Source: Pseudomonadota bacterium (GTDB lineage: Bacteria; Desulfobacterota; Desulfarculia; Desulfarculales; Desulfarculaceae). Taken from it: a stretch of 64,000 nt of DNA. Positions 28,993-38,905 of the stretch are shown piece after piece (position 1 is the first letter of the stretch; every line of letters begins with the position of its first letter). A model generated the notes under the pieces. That model had not been told where the DNA came from. It ran no database searches and was given only the letters and a program-made list of their open reading frames with translations. Where the stretch lies: contig JAHIND010000008.1 of NCBI GenBank assembly GCA_018896025.1, positions 434,001 through 498,000 of the forward strand, given 5' to 3'. The translations under genes were made by a program, and so were the position numbers.

Positions 28993-30237
28993 ATGTCTAA
29001 TACGTTTAAGGCCTTTGGAATGATGCTGGCCACGGCCGCCTTGGTGGCGGTTATTGGGTTGGCGCCCACCACCGTTCTGGCAGAAAAACCCCCTATCAAA
29101 ATCGGCTTCATCCACACCATGAGCGGCCCGATCTCCATGTACGGGATCAGCTCGGCCGCCGGGGCCAAGGTCGCGGTGGACGAGATCAACGCGGCGGGCG
29201 GCGTCCTGGGCCGCAAGCTGGAACTGATCGTACGCGACGATAAGATCAGCCCCGACACCGGCCTGCGCGAGGCCAAGGACCTGGTGCTCAAGGAGAAGGT
29301 GGACTTCCTGGCCGGCACCATCAGCAGCGGCGTGGGCTTGGCCATCTCCAACTACGCCAAGCGGGCCAAGAAAATTTATCTGATCAACATTGCCCAATCC
29401 ACCAAGATTACCGAGGAGAACTTCCATCCCTACGTCTTCCGTTTCACCACCAATTCCACTCCTTACTTCGGCAAGGGCCCGGCCATCGCCTTGGCCAACA
29501 CCTACAAGTCCAAGAAAATCATCGTGCTGGGCTACGACTACGAAACCGGTAAAAACAGCCTTAAAGAGTTCAAGGATACATACTTGAAGCTGGTGCCCGA
29601 CGCCAAGTTCATTGACGAACTTTGGGTGCCCCTCGGCACCACCGACTTCACCGCCTACATCGCCAAGATGGCCAACTCCGGGGCCGATTGCTTCTACCTG
29701 GCGGCCATTTACGGCGGCGGCGAGTTGGCTTTCACCAAGCAGGCCTGGTCCTTCGGCCTCTATGACAAGATGAAGGCCGTGCAGCCCTGCGCCGGCGACG
29801 TGGAGACCTGGTCCAAGGTCAAGCAAGGCGACCCCTACCCCAAGGACGCCCTGGCCACCTGCCGCTACCCCTTCTGGGCCATCAAGGGCGAAAAGAACGC
29901 GGAATTCGCGAAAAAGGTCCGCGAGATGACCGATCTGTGGCCTGCTTATGGTGCCCTGGACGCCTACATCATCATGTACGCCATCAAGGACGCGGTCACC
30001 AAGGCGGGCAGCACCGACACCCAAAAGGTGATCAAGGCCATGGAGAATCTGACCATGGACACCTTCGTGGGCAAGATCAAGATGCGCGCCTTTGACCATC
30101 AGGCCATGATGCCCACCTGGTACGGCATCATGCGCTTCACCCCGGACCTGCCTTTCCCTCACATAACCGACGTGGGTGAGCTAGGCGAGGATAGTTACCA
30201 CACGATCGAGCAGATCAAGAAGATCCGCGGCAAGTAG
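28993..30237 (+). CDS. ABC transporter substrate-binding protein (Liv type)
   Basis: MSNTFKAFGMMLATAALVAVIGLAPTTVLAEKPPIKIGFIHTMSGPISMYGISSAAGAKVAVDEINAAGGVLGRKLELIVRDDK. Confidence 0.93.
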   Translation: MSNTFKAFGMMLATAALVAVIGLAPTTVLAEKPPIKIGFIHTMSGPISMYGISSAAGAKVAVDEINAAGGVLGRKLELIVRDDKISPDTGLREAKDLVLKEKVDFLAGTISSGVGLAISNYAKRAKKIYLINIAQSTKITEENFHPYVFRFTTNSTPYFGKGPAIALANTYKSKKIIVLGYDYETGKNSLKEFKDTYLKLVPDAKFIDELWVPLGTTDFTAYIAKMANSGADCFYLAAIYGGGELAFTKQAWSFGLYDKMKAVQPCAGDVETWSKVKQGDPYPKDALATCRYPFWAIKGEKNAEFAKKVREMTDLWPAYGALDAYIIMYAIKDAVTKAGSTDTQKVIKAMENLTMDTFVGKIKMRAFDHQAMMPTWYGIMRFTPDLPFPHITDVGELGEDSYHTIEQIKKIRGK

Positions 30238-30257
30238 CGACGGTAATAGTCACGCAA

Positions 30258-30285
30258 AACAGGCGGAGCTTCGGCTCCGCCTGTT
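30258..30285 (+). promoter_or_regulatory. strong hairpin between SBP and permease genes
   Basis: AACAGGCGGAGC-TTCG-GCTCCGCCTGTT, perfect 12-bp stem with TTCG tetraloop, 21 nt after SBP stop. Confidence 0.85.
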
Positions 30286-30306
30286 ATCAACAAAAAAGGT
30301 GCCGTT

Positions 30307-31185
30307 GTGACTTTTGAAGCGTTCGCCGGTCAAACCCTCGCGGGTGTCAGCTTGGGCATGGTTTGGTTCCTGATAGCCGCAGGCCTATCGATTATCTTTG
30401 GCACCCTCAAGATACTTAACCTGGCTCACGGCAGCCTATACATGCTGGGCAGCTTCTGCTGCTACCAAGTTACCGTCAGCCTGGCCCACGTAGCAGGCAA
30501 TTTCTGGATTGGGGTGTTGGTGGCGCCCATAGTAGTGGCCTTGGTGGGCGGGGTTATCGAGGTGTTTCTGCTGCGCCCCATCTACAAGGCGGAAATGATC
30601 TATCAGTACATCCTCACCTTTGCACTGGTGCTGATAATAGGTGAGGCCTGCAAGATGATCTGGGGCGTGGGCTACCATAGCGTGCAGGTGCCTTGGCCCT
30701 TCCAAGGGTCTATCGGCGTCTTTGGCCTTTCCTTTCCCAGCTACAACTTTTTCCTGATCGCCATGGGCCCATTGGTTTTCATCGGTTTGAGGACCCTCAT
30801 AAATAAGACGGATTTGGGCCGCAACATCCGGGCGGTCACCGAGAACCGGGAAATGGCCAACGCCCTGGGCACCAATGTACCGCGGGTCTACACCGGGGTT
30901 TTCATGCTGGGCGCCTGGCTGGCGGGTTTGGCCGGATCCCTGTGGCCGCCGGTGTCGGTGGTGGCCCTGGGCTCTGACATGGCCGTGGTCATCGACTGCT
31001 TCATCATCGTGGTCATCGGCGGCCTGGGCAGCCTGGCCGGGGCCTTCGTGGGGGCCATAATATTGGGCCTCACCACGGCGTTCGGGCTCTACCTGATACC
31101 CAAGCTGGCCGTGGCTTTCGGCTTCATCCTGATGATCATTATCCTGTTGATCCGTCCCTATGGCCTCATGGGTGAGCCGGAATGA
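30307..31185 (+). CDS. livH: branched-chain-type ABC transporter permease
   Basis: 292 aa; LAGVSLGMVWFLIAAGLSIIFGTLKILNLAHGSLYMLG. Confidence 0.92.
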   Translation: MTFEAFAGQTLAGVSLGMVWFLIAAGLSIIFGTLKILNLAHGSLYMLGSFCCYQVTVSLAHVAGNFWIGVLVAPIVVALVGGVIEVFLLRPIYKAEMIYQYILTFALVLIIGEACKMIWGVGYHSVQVPWPFQGSIGVFGLSFPSYNFFLIAMGPLVFIGLRTLINKTDLGRNIRAVTENREMANALGTNVPRVYTGVFMLGAWLAGLAGSLWPPVSVVALGSDMAVVIDCFIIVVIGGLGSLAGAFVGAIILGLTTAFGLYLIPKLAVAFGFILMIIILLIRPYGLMGEPE

Positions 31186-32153
31186 TGGCGAACGGCATGA
31201 ACAGAATTTCCTGGTTGGGCACAAGCCCCCGCAACGCCTTTATGCTGGCGGGCCTGGTTGCCTTGTTGGTGTTGCTTCCTTTGTTCCTGGGACAAAGTTG
31301 GCTCAGCATCACCACCGAAATGTTGATCTTGGCCCTGGCCGCCAGCTCCTTGAACATCATGCTGGGCTACACCGGCATGGTTTCCTTCGGCCCGGCAGGT
31401 ATATACGCGGTGGGCGCCTACACCACCGGCGTGTTCATGGAGAAGCTGGGCATCGGCATAGTTCCGGCCGTTTTGGCCGCACCGGTAATGGCCGGCATCA
31501 TCGGGTTCCTGGTGGGCTGGATCTGCGTCAGACGCTCGGCGGTGTACTTCGCCTTGTTGACCCTGGCCTTCTCGCAGATTATCTGGACCGTCGTCTTCCA
31601 GTGGTATTCGGTGACCGGCGGCGACGACGGCCTGGTGTCGGTGCCCGTCCCCGATTTCTTTTTCGAGATAACCAACTGCTACTACTTCATGCTGGCCGTG
31701 GTGAGCGTGTGCCTGTTCATCATTTGGAAGATCGTCAACTCCCCCTTCGGCATGACCCTGCAGGCCATCCGGGAAAACCCCAACCGGGTGGAGTTCATCG
31801 GGGTCAACGTCAAGCACTACCAGTTGGCCTCCTTCGTCATTTCCAGCGTATTTTTGGGCATAGCGGGCAGCATGCACTGCGTTTTCAGCGGCAGCGCCTT
31901 TCCGGATTACGCCTATTGGGTCAAGTCGGCCGACATGCTGGTCATCTGCCTGCTGGGCGGCATCTACAATTTCTTCGGCCCCCTGGTGGGCACCGTGGTC
32001 TACACCGTGCTCACCAAAGTCATCTCCGAATACACCATGCACTGGCACCTGGTTTTGGGCGGCATCATCGTATTGATAATCTTGGCCATGCGCAAAGGCG
32101 TGGTGGGGACCCTGGCCAACTACTGGGCCAACCGCAAGAGCGCGGCCGCGTAG
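31182..32153 (+). CDS. livM: branched-chain-type ABC transporter permease
   Basis: 323 aa; ASSLNIMLGYTGMVSFGPAGIYAVGAYTTG; 4-bp overlap with livH. Confidence 0.92.
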   Translation: MMANGMNRISWLGTSPRNAFMLAGLVALLVLLPLFLGQSWLSITTEMLILALAASSLNIMLGYTGMVSFGPAGIYAVGAYTTGVFMEKLGIGIVPAVLAAPVMAGIIGFLVGWICVRRSAVYFALLTLAFSQIIWTVVFQWYSVTGGDDGLVSVPVPDFFFEITNCYYFMLAVVSVCLFIIWKIVNSPFGMTLQAIRENPNRVEFIGVNVKHYQLASFVISSVFLGIAGSMHCVFSGSAFPDYAYWVKSADMLVICLLGGIYNFFGPLVGTVVYTVLTKVISEYTMHWHLVLGGIIVLIILAMRKGVVGTLANYWANRKSAAA

Positions 32154-32165
32154 GAAGGTGGAACT

Positions 32166-32912
32166 ATGATGCTGCTCGAAGCGAAAGGGATCAGCAAGTC
32201 CTTCGGAGGGCTCAGCGCTGTTTCCGAAGTCGACCTGGTTATCGGCAAGGAGGAGTTGGTCTCCATCATCGGCCCCAACGGAGCGGGCAAATCCACCCTG
32301 TTCAACCTGATCACCGGCCACATCCGGCCGGACCGGGGAACCGTGCTTTACAAGGGCGAGGACATCACCGGCCGCAAGCCCTACGACATCTCGCGCATGG
32401 GGGTGGGGCGCTCCTTCCAGAAGCTCAACATCTTCCCCCGCCTGACCACCTTCCAAAACGTTCAGGCCTCCCTGTTCTCGGCCAAAAAGATCAACCGCAA
32501 CATCTTCGCCGATTCCTGCCGCATGCTGGGCGACGAGGTCGAGGATATATTGGAAAGCGTGGGCCTGGGCGGGCAGTCGGAAACCCTGGGGGGCTTGCTG
32601 GCTCACGGCGATCAAAAAAGGCTGGAGATCGGCATTGCCCTGGCGCTGAACCCTGAATTGTTGCTCTTGGACGAGCCGACCCAGGGCATGAGCCCCGGAG
32701 AGACCGTGGAAACCACGGAGTTGATCCGAGGCCTGGTGCGGGCCCGGCACATCAGCCTTGCCTTCGTGGAACACGACATGAGCGTGGTGTTCGGCATTTC
32801 TGACCGAATCAACGTGTTGCACCAGGGCATGTTGATCTTCAGCGGCAAGCCCGAGGAGGTCAAGGCCAACGAAGAGGTGCAGCGGATCTATCTGGGTAAG
32901 AGTGAGAAGTAG
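32166..32912 (+). CDS. livG: ABC transporter ATP-binding protein (LivG type)
   Basis: GPNGAGKSTLFNLITGHIRPD; LAHGDQKRLEIGIALALNPELLLLDEPTQGMSP. Confidence 0.92.
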   Translation: MMLLEAKGISKSFGGLSAVSEVDLVIGKEELVSIIGPNGAGKSTLFNLITGHIRPDRGTVLYKGEDITGRKPYDISRMGVGRSFQKLNIFPRLTTFQNVQASLFSAKKINRNIFADSCRMLGDEVEDILESVGLGGQSETLGGLLAHGDQKRLEIGIALALNPELLLLDEPTQGMSPGETVETTELIRGLVRARHISLAFVEHDMSVVFGISDRINVLHQGMLIFSGKPEEVKANEEVQRIYLGKSEK

Positions 32913-33613
32913 TGTTTCTCAAAGTAGAAGATATAGACACCTACTACGACGCCACCCACATCCTTTTCAGGGTGAGCCTGGAGGTGGCCGAGGGTGAGAC
33001 GGTCAGCGTGCTGGGCCGCAACGGCGTGGGCAAAACCACCTTGCTCAGGAGCATCATCGGCCTGACTCCGCCGCGCAAGGGAAAGATCTATTTCCAGGAC
33101 CGCAAGATAAACGGCCGCCAGCCGTTTCAGATAGCCCGCCATGGCGTGGGTTTCGTTCCCGAGGACCGCGACATCTTCCCCAACCTCTCGGTAAAGGAAA
33201 ACCTGGAGATGGGGGTCCAAAAAAACAGCGGCCGCAGCGGATGGGACCTGGACAAGATATACACCTTGTTTCCTATACTCAAGGAGCGGCGCAACCAGTG
33301 GGGTGGGACCCTTTCCGGCGGGGAGCAGCAGATGCTCACCATCGCCAGGACCCTGATGGGCAACCCCAGACTGCTGCTGCTGGACGAGCTGTCCGAGGGG
33401 CTGGCCCCCTTGGTGGTGCGTGCCATCAAGGAGCAGATACTGCTCATTCAAAAAGAGGGGGTGACCATACTCATCTCCGAGCAGGATTCTTCTTTTGTGC
33501 TCGACGTGTCCAGCCGATCCTATATTTTGGAAAAGGGCCACGTGTGCTGGCATGGCCCGTCCCAGGAGCTGCGGGACGACTCCACGATTCTGGACCGCTA
33601 CCTGGGAGTGTGA
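32912..33613 (+). CDS. livF: ABC transporter ATP-binding protein (LivF type)
   Basis: GRNGVGKTTLLRSIIGLTPP; LSGGEQQMLTIARTLMGNPRLLLLDELSEGLAP; GTG start overlapping livG stop. Confidence 0.92.
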   Translation: MFLKVEDIDTYYDATHILFRVSLEVAEGETVSVLGRNGVGKTTLLRSIIGLTPPRKGKIYFQDRKINGRQPFQIARHGVGFVPEDRDIFPNLSVKENLEMGVQKNSGRSGWDLDKIYTLFPILKERRNQWGGTLSGGEQQMLTIARTLMGNPRLLLLDELSEGLAPLVVRAIKEQILLIQKEGVTILISEQDSSFVLDVSSRSYILEKGHVCWHGPSQELRDDSTILDRYLGV

Positions 33614-33693
33614 GAACCGGCATCAGACGTATTGCAATGGGGTAGATTTCAACGGGGTCGAATAGAGGCCCAGGGAGAGGGGATTCAGCTATC

Positions 33694-34797
33694 ATGAAAA
33701 CGACCGGCGCGGTTTTATACGAATACAACACCCCCCTGGTGATTGAGGAACTGGAACTTGATCCGCCCCAAAAGGGCGAAGTATTGGTGGAGATGAAGGC
33801 GGCCGGGATCTGCCACAGCGACCTGTCGGTGATCACCGGCGTGTTCTCCATGCCTCCCTTGCCTTGCATCCCCGGCCATGAGGGCGCGGGCATCGTGCGC
33901 GAGGTGGGGCCCGGCGTGGAAAAGGTGAAACCCGGCGATCACGTGATGATCCTCTGGGCGCCCTCCTGCGGGCATTGTTTCTACTGCCAGCACGGGCAGC
34001 CGTATATGTGCGACTTCCGCCAATTCACCCGTGGCGGCATGATGCCCGACGGCACCCACCGCCTGCGCAAGGGCGACACCAACATATTCAACATGACCGG
34101 AGTGGGCACCTTCAACCGCTTCAACGTGATCACCCAGAACTGCGTGTTGCCCATCGAAAAGGACATCCCCTTCGAGATCGCCGCCCTCACCGGTTGCGGC
34201 GTGATCACCGGGGTGGGTTCGGTGTTCAACACCGCCAAGGTCAAGCCCGGCAGCAGCGTGGTGGTCATCGGCAGCGGCGGCGTGGGCATCAACGTGATCC
34301 AAGGCGCGGTGTTGGCCGCGGCCACCAAGATCATCGCGGTGGACCTGTTGGACAACAAGCTTGAGCAGGCCAAGAAATTCGGAGCCACTCACACCATCAA
34401 TCCCAACAAGGAAAACGTGGCGGAGAAGGTGATCGAACTCACCGACGGCAGGGGTGCGGATTACGCCTTTGACGTGGTGGGCAGCCCGCAGCTGGTGTCC
34501 CTGGGCGTCGACGTCATCCGGCGCGGCGGCAAGGTGATCATGGTGGGTATGGGCCCGGCGGATCAGAAGCTGGACCTCGCCCTTACCCCCCTGCTGGTCA
34601 TGGAAAAATCCTTGCTGGCCTGCTACTACGGCTCCAGCGACATGTGCACCGACCTGAAGATGCTCCTGGACCTTTACAAAATCGGCCGTTTGGACCTGGA
34701 TGCCTTGATCAGCGCCCGCTATAGCCTGGAAAACATCAACCAGGGATTCGCCGACCTGGTGGCCGGCAAGAACCTGCGCGGCGTGGTGAACATGTGA
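33694..34797 (+). CDS. zinc-dependent alcohol dehydrogenase (MDR family), paralogue A
   Basis: 367 aa; GICHSDLSVITG, GHEGAGIV, structural-Zn CGHCFYCQHGQPYMC, GSGGVGINVIQGA. Confidence 0.92.
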   Translation: MKTTGAVLYEYNTPLVIEELELDPPQKGEVLVEMKAAGICHSDLSVITGVFSMPPLPCIPGHEGAGIVREVGPGVEKVKPGDHVMILWAPSCGHCFYCQHGQPYMCDFRQFTRGGMMPDGTHRLRKGDTNIFNMTGVGTFNRFNVITQNCVLPIEKDIPFEIAALTGCGVITGVGSVFNTAKVKPGSSVVVIGSGGVGINVIQGAVLAAATKIIAVDLLDNKLEQAKKFGATHTINPNKENVAEKVIELTDGRGADYAFDVVGSPQLVSLGVDVIRRGGKVIMVGMGPADQKLDLALTPLLVMEKSLLACYYGSSDMCTDLKMLLDLYKIGRLDLDALISARYSLENINQGFADLVAGKNLRGVVNM

Positions 34798-34952
34798 CCA
34801 TGACTTTAACTTCGGAACATTCAGTCCCAAGTGATGGATGAACATCGGCTGCTTAAAAATTAGGGGGGGCGCGTTCCCCGCCCCGGTACGAATCCTCAAG
34901 CTGGTTGGAGGGTTGAACTGATCGGGTTTTTTATGCGGGGGCGCAATAAATA

Positions 34953-34984
34953 GAACCCCAGCCTTCTTCGGAGGGCTGGGGTTC
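34953..34984. terminator. hairpin, possible terminator
   Basis: GAACCCCAGCC / GGCTGGGGTTC 11-bp stem; weak flanking T-tracts. Confidence 0.5.
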
Positions 34985-35102
34985 ACCTTTAGCCGGGTCG
35001 CGCCGGCGGGCCAGGCTGGACAGGAAACATTTGGTGGGTTATATAACGGCAAGGTAGGGAAATATTTCCAATAATTCAGCGGCGGGGGAAAACGGCCAGA
35101 CC

Positions 35103-35819
35103 ATGCCCACGGAAAGTAAAACCACAAACAAAAGAGGGGCATCCCGCAAAGGGGTGGCCATCGAGGAGGCCTACCAGCGCATCAAGGAGATGCTCTATCT
35201 CAACCAACTGGCTCCTGGGCAAAAAATCCACTACGAGGACATGTCGCGGCGGCTGAACATTTCGGTCACCCCGGTGATCCAGGCGCTCAACCGGCTGGAG
35301 GCCTCGGGCCTGGTGGAGTACGTGCCCAACAAGGGCTACTTCCTGGGCGAGATAAACGAGCAGGAGGCTAAGGAGCTTTACGAGGCCCGCGAGGCCCTGG
35401 AGCTTTACCTCATACCCAAGGTGGTGGAGAAGATAACCGCCAAGAAGCTGGACGAGGTCCGCAAGACCTTCGCCCGCCAGAGGGTGGGGGAGAGCGCCCA
35501 GGCCCGGCGGGAGTTCATCCTGGTGGACGCCGAGTTCCACCTGCGCATCGCCAGGATTTCGGGCAACGAGGTGATCTGCCGTTTGCTCAAGGAAGTCTTC
35601 GAGAAAATCTTCCTAAAATACCGGCCAGAATACCTGCACAGCGACACCTTCAAGGGTATTTACCGGGAGCACAAGGAGCTTCTGGACGCGCTACGCCAGA
35701 AGGACGTGGAACTGGCCGTGGAGACCACCCGCGCCCATCTGGCGTCCGGAGCCAAAAGAATTATTCAAAGCCTGCGCGCCCAGTCTGACAGTGAATCAAT
35801 GCTGGGTGTGGACCTGTAG
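35103..35819 (+). CDS. GntR-family (FCD-type) transcriptional regulator, paralogue 2
   Basis: RKGVAIEEAYQRIKEMLYLNQLAPGQKIHYEDMSRRLNISVTPVIQALNRLEASGLVEYVPNKGYFLGE. Confidence 0.9.
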   Translation: MPTESKTTNKRGASRKGVAIEEAYQRIKEMLYLNQLAPGQKIHYEDMSRRLNISVTPVIQALNRLEASGLVEYVPNKGYFLGEINEQEAKELYEAREALELYLIPKVVEKITAKKLDEVRKTFARQRVGESAQARREFILVDAEFHLRIARISGNEVICRLLKEVFEKIFLKYRPEYLHSDTFKGIYREHKELLDALRQKDVELAVETTRAHLASGAKRIIQSLRAQSDSESMLGVDL

Positions 35820-35844
35820 CCCCCCGCCTCGGCCCAAAGGAACC

Positions 35845-36807
35845 TCAGTCTTGGGCCAAGCCTTTGATCACTTCCTGCGCTTCGGCCACGATCCGGCCGA
35901 TCAACTCGGCCACGCTGGGAAGGTCGCCGCAGCGCTCCACCACTTGGCCCGCGTAATACAGGCCCTTTTCCTTGCCCCCGTCGGCCCAGCCCTGCCGGGC
36001 CAATTGACCGGAGATATACGGGGCCAAGGTTTCCAGCCCGGCGCCTTCTTTTTCCAGGCGGTCCACTTCTTCGCTCCAGGCGGTGCGCAGCACCCGCCCG
36101 GTGTTTTTGAGCGAGCCCATGATGAGCATGGTGTCGGCGGCGGTGGAGGTCAGATAGAATTTCTTGAGGTCCGGGTGGCCGGGGCATTCCTTGGTCAGGA
36201 TGAAGCGGGTGCCCATGTTGACGCACTGGGCGCCCAGGGCCAGCCCCGCGGCCAGGGTGCGGCCGTCGCAGAATCCGCCGCCGCCGATCACCGGGCGGTC
36301 CACCGCGCCGACCACCTGGGGGATCAGCACGATGGAGCCCAGGCCCGCCTCGCCGGGATGGCCGCCGCACTCCACGCCCACCACGGAGATGGCGTCCACC
36401 CCCAGGCTCTGGGCCTTGAGGGCGTCGCGGATGCGGGCGCATTTGTGGATGTGGAACAGGCCCGCCTCCTTGATCTGGGCGCGGTAGGGCTCCGGGCTTT
36501 GGCCCGCGGTCTCCAAAATGCCCACCCCGCTTTCAGCCACGGCGGCGATGAGCTTGCCGATGTCGTTGGCCGACAGGCTGGGGAAAAGGGAGACGTTGAC
36601 CCCGAAGGGGCGGCTGGTGATGGCGCGGGTCTTGGCTATCTCTTCGCTGAGGGCCGCCGGGTCGGGGTTGATGGCCGAGGCGATGCAGGCCAAGGCCCCG
36701 GCCTCGGCCACCGGCCCCACCAACTCGGCCCGGGACAGCCACTGCATGGTGCCGCACTGGATGGGATGTTTGATCCCCAGGCGCTTGGTCAGTTCGGTCG
36801 CTATCAT
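35845..36807 (-). CDS. nitronate monooxygenase / NPD-family FMN enzyme
   Basis: MIATELTKRLGIKHPIQCGTMQWLSRAELVGPVAEAGALACIAS; GGFCDGRTLAAGLALGAQCVNMGTRFILTKE. Confidence 0.9.
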   Translation of the reverse strand: MIATELTKRLGIKHPIQCGTMQWLSRAELVGPVAEAGALACIASAINPDPAALSEEIAKTRAITSRPFGVNVSLFPSLSANDIGKLIAAVAESGVGILETAGQSPEPYRAQIKEAGLFHIHKCARIRDALKAQSLGVDAISVVGVECGGHPGEAGLGSIVLIPQVVGAVDRPVIGGGGFCDGRTLAAGLALGAQCVNMGTRFILTKECPGHPDLKKFYLTSTAADTMLIMGSLKNTGRVLRTAWSEEVDRLEKEGAGLETLAPYISGQLARQGWADGGKEKGLYYAGQVVERCGDLPSVAELIGRIVAEAQEVIKGLAQD

Positions 36808-36852
36808 AAAAATTTCTTCCAACCTAATTATTGATGGGGCAGAACTAAAACA

Positions 36853-38796
36853 TTAACCCGCGTTCTGCGGCGTATGCAGAGTGCGGTCCAGTTTAAATGG
36901 CCCGTATTTGGCCAAGATGTAAAGAACAATCAACAGGCCCAAGCCCGCGAGGTCGGTGGGCAGGTGGGGGAACAGGAACAGGAAGGCCGTGCAGAAAATC
37001 AGGCCCCTGTACACCCAGGGCAGCTTGCCAAACCAGTAGAGATGCCCTTCCAGGCTTCCGGCCAAGAGGACGCATCCGATCAAGGATGAGATGATCGTGG
37101 GAACCACTTCGCCCGGCGTGCCGTCCATGATCATGGCCGGGTTGAGCACGAACAAAAAGGGCACGATGTACTTGGCCGAGCCCAGGCGCATGGACAGGAA
37201 GCCCGTCTTCATGGGGTCGGAACCGGCTATGGCCGCGGCAGTGATGGCGCCCAAGGCCACCGGCGGGGTTATGTAGGACAGGCAGCCCCAATAGAGCACG
37301 AAAAGGTGGGCGCCCATCTCGTTGAGCCCCACGCCCACCAGGGCGGGAACCAGCACGATGGCCAGGAAGACGTAGCAGGCGGTCACGGTCATGCCGATGC
37401 CCAACACGAAGCTGGTGAGCGCACCGAAGATCAACAGCAGCGCCACATTGCCTCCGGCGTAGAGCACCAGTTCCCGGCTGAAGGAGTTGGCCACGCCGGT
37501 GCAGGACAGGGCCCCGATGATGAGCCCGACGCCCGCCAGGATGCCCGCGATCTGGGCCAGCAAACGGCCCGAGTCAACCAGGAAGCCGATGAAGCTGCGC
37601 AGATTGAGGCGAGTTTCACGGCGCAGCATGGAGCAGGTGAACAGGAAGATCATGACAAAGAAAGGCGCCCACGCCTCGGTGCGCATGTAGAAAAGTATGA
37701 ACACCAATAGGACGATGGTGCCCAGGAAGAACCAGCCTTTGCGCATGGTTTCGCCGAAGTGCGGAAGCTGATCCTTGGGCATGCCGCCCATGTTGTGGGA
37801 CACGGCGTGCAGGTCCACCTGCAACAGCAGGGTGAAGTAATACAAGAAGGCCGGGAAGAAAGCGGCCAGCATCACCACGGCGTAGGGTACGTTCAAGAAA
37901 GAGGCGATCAAAAATCCCGCCGCGCCCATCACCGGAGGCATGATGGAGCCGCCCGTGGACGAGCAGGCCTCCACCGAGGCGGCCCACACTGGGCTGTACC
38001 CGGTTTTTTTCATGGCCGGGATGGTCATGGCGCCGGTAGTGACCACGTTGGAGATGACGCTGCCGCTTAGGCTGGCCATGAAGGCGCTGGAGATGACCGA
38101 CACCTTGGCCGCGCCACCCCGGCTATGCCCCATCAGGGACATGGCGAAGTCCATGAAGAACTTGCCCCCGCCGGTGGAGACCAGGGCCACCCCGAAGATG
38201 ATGAAACCGATGAGCAGGTTGCCCACCACCCGGGTGGGGATGCCGATGATGCTCTCCACGCCCATGGCGTGGTAACGCACGGTTTCCATTAGGCTCAGCT
38301 CGTTGCCCCAGAGGAAGCCGGGCATGTATCCGGCGAACAGGGGATAGACCGAAAAGCCAAGGCATATCCAGAACAGGGATCCGCCGCCGGCGCGCCGCAC
38401 CCCCTCCAGGGCCAGCAGGCAAAGCAGGCCGCCGGCCAAGGTGGGCAGGCTGGGGGCGGCGAATTCCCATCCCTTGGTCAGGATGTTGTAGGCGTTTGCC
38501 CCCAGGTACAAGTTTACGGCTACGCACAGGAAGAACAGGCCCCAATCGTACCACATGACCTTGACGTTGCCCGCCTTGCTGCCTGGGAAGAGCAAGAACA
38601 CCAGGGATAGGTAGGTGGCCAAGATGTAGTAGTAGTAGGCGTTGCCTATGGGCATGAATCCGCCGATCTTCAGGTGGAAGATCTGGTTGATGCACAACAG
38701 GGTGCCCAGCACGGACAGGACGGCGGCCAAAATGTAAACCACCTTGGAGGACCTGACCCGCATCGGTTTAATGCTTTCTCGCGGCATGTCGGACAT
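36853..38796 (-). CDS. TRAP transporter permease, fused 4TM/12TM (DctQM-like)
   Basis: 647 aa polytopic protein; GSIMPPVMGAAGFLIASFLNVPY, YITPPVALGAITAAAIAGSDPMKTGFLSMRLGSAKYIVPFLFVLNPAMI. Confidence 0.92.
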   Translation of the reverse strand: MSDMPRESIKPMRVRSSKVVYILAAVLSVLGTLLCINQIFHLKIGGFMPIGNAYYYYILATYLSLVFLLFPGSKAGNVKVMWYDWGLFFLCVAVNLYLGANAYNILTKGWEFAAPSLPTLAGGLLCLLALEGVRRAGGGSLFWICLGFSVYPLFAGYMPGFLWGNELSLMETVRYHAMGVESIIGIPTRVVGNLLIGFIIFGVALVSTGGGKFFMDFAMSLMGHSRGGAAKVSVISSAFMASLSGSVISNVVTTGAMTIPAMKKTGYSPVWAASVEACSSTGGSIMPPVMGAAGFLIASFLNVPYAVVMLAAFFPAFLYYFTLLLQVDLHAVSHNMGGMPKDQLPHFGETMRKGWFFLGTIVLLVFILFYMRTEAWAPFFVMIFLFTCSMLRRETRLNLRSFIGFLVDSGRLLAQIAGILAGVGLIIGALSCTGVANSFSRELVLYAGGNVALLLIFGALTSFVLGIGMTVTACYVFLAIVLVPALVGVGLNEMGAHLFVLYWGCLSYITPPVALGAITAAAIAGSDPMKTGFLSMRLGSAKYIVPFLFVLNPAMIMDGTPGEVVPTIISSLIGCVLLAGSLEGHLYWFGKLPWVYRGLIFCTAFLFLFPHLPTDLAGLGLLIVLYILAKYGPFKLDRTLHTPQNAG

Positions 38797-38860
38797 GATT
38801 TTTACCCTAGTAAATCTTAATTTGATGCGCCGTATTCACCTGGGAAGTCGCGTTAAACAG

Positions 38861-38894
38861 GTTTGGCCGACGCCGTCGCGGGCGTCGGCCAAAC
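38861..38894 (-). promoter_or_regulatory. strong hairpin between TAXI SBP and TRAP permease genes
   Basis: GTTTGGCCGACGCC-gtcgcg-GGCGTCGGCCAAAC, perfect 14-bp stem, about 12 nt after SBP stop on the minus strand. Confidence 0.85.
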
Positions 38895-38905
38895 CAGCGT
38901 CATGT

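Noticed and set aside
31158-32822. 554-aa minus-strand ORF
   Set aside because: Antisense of livM/livG; low-complexity His/Gln/Gly-rich composition.
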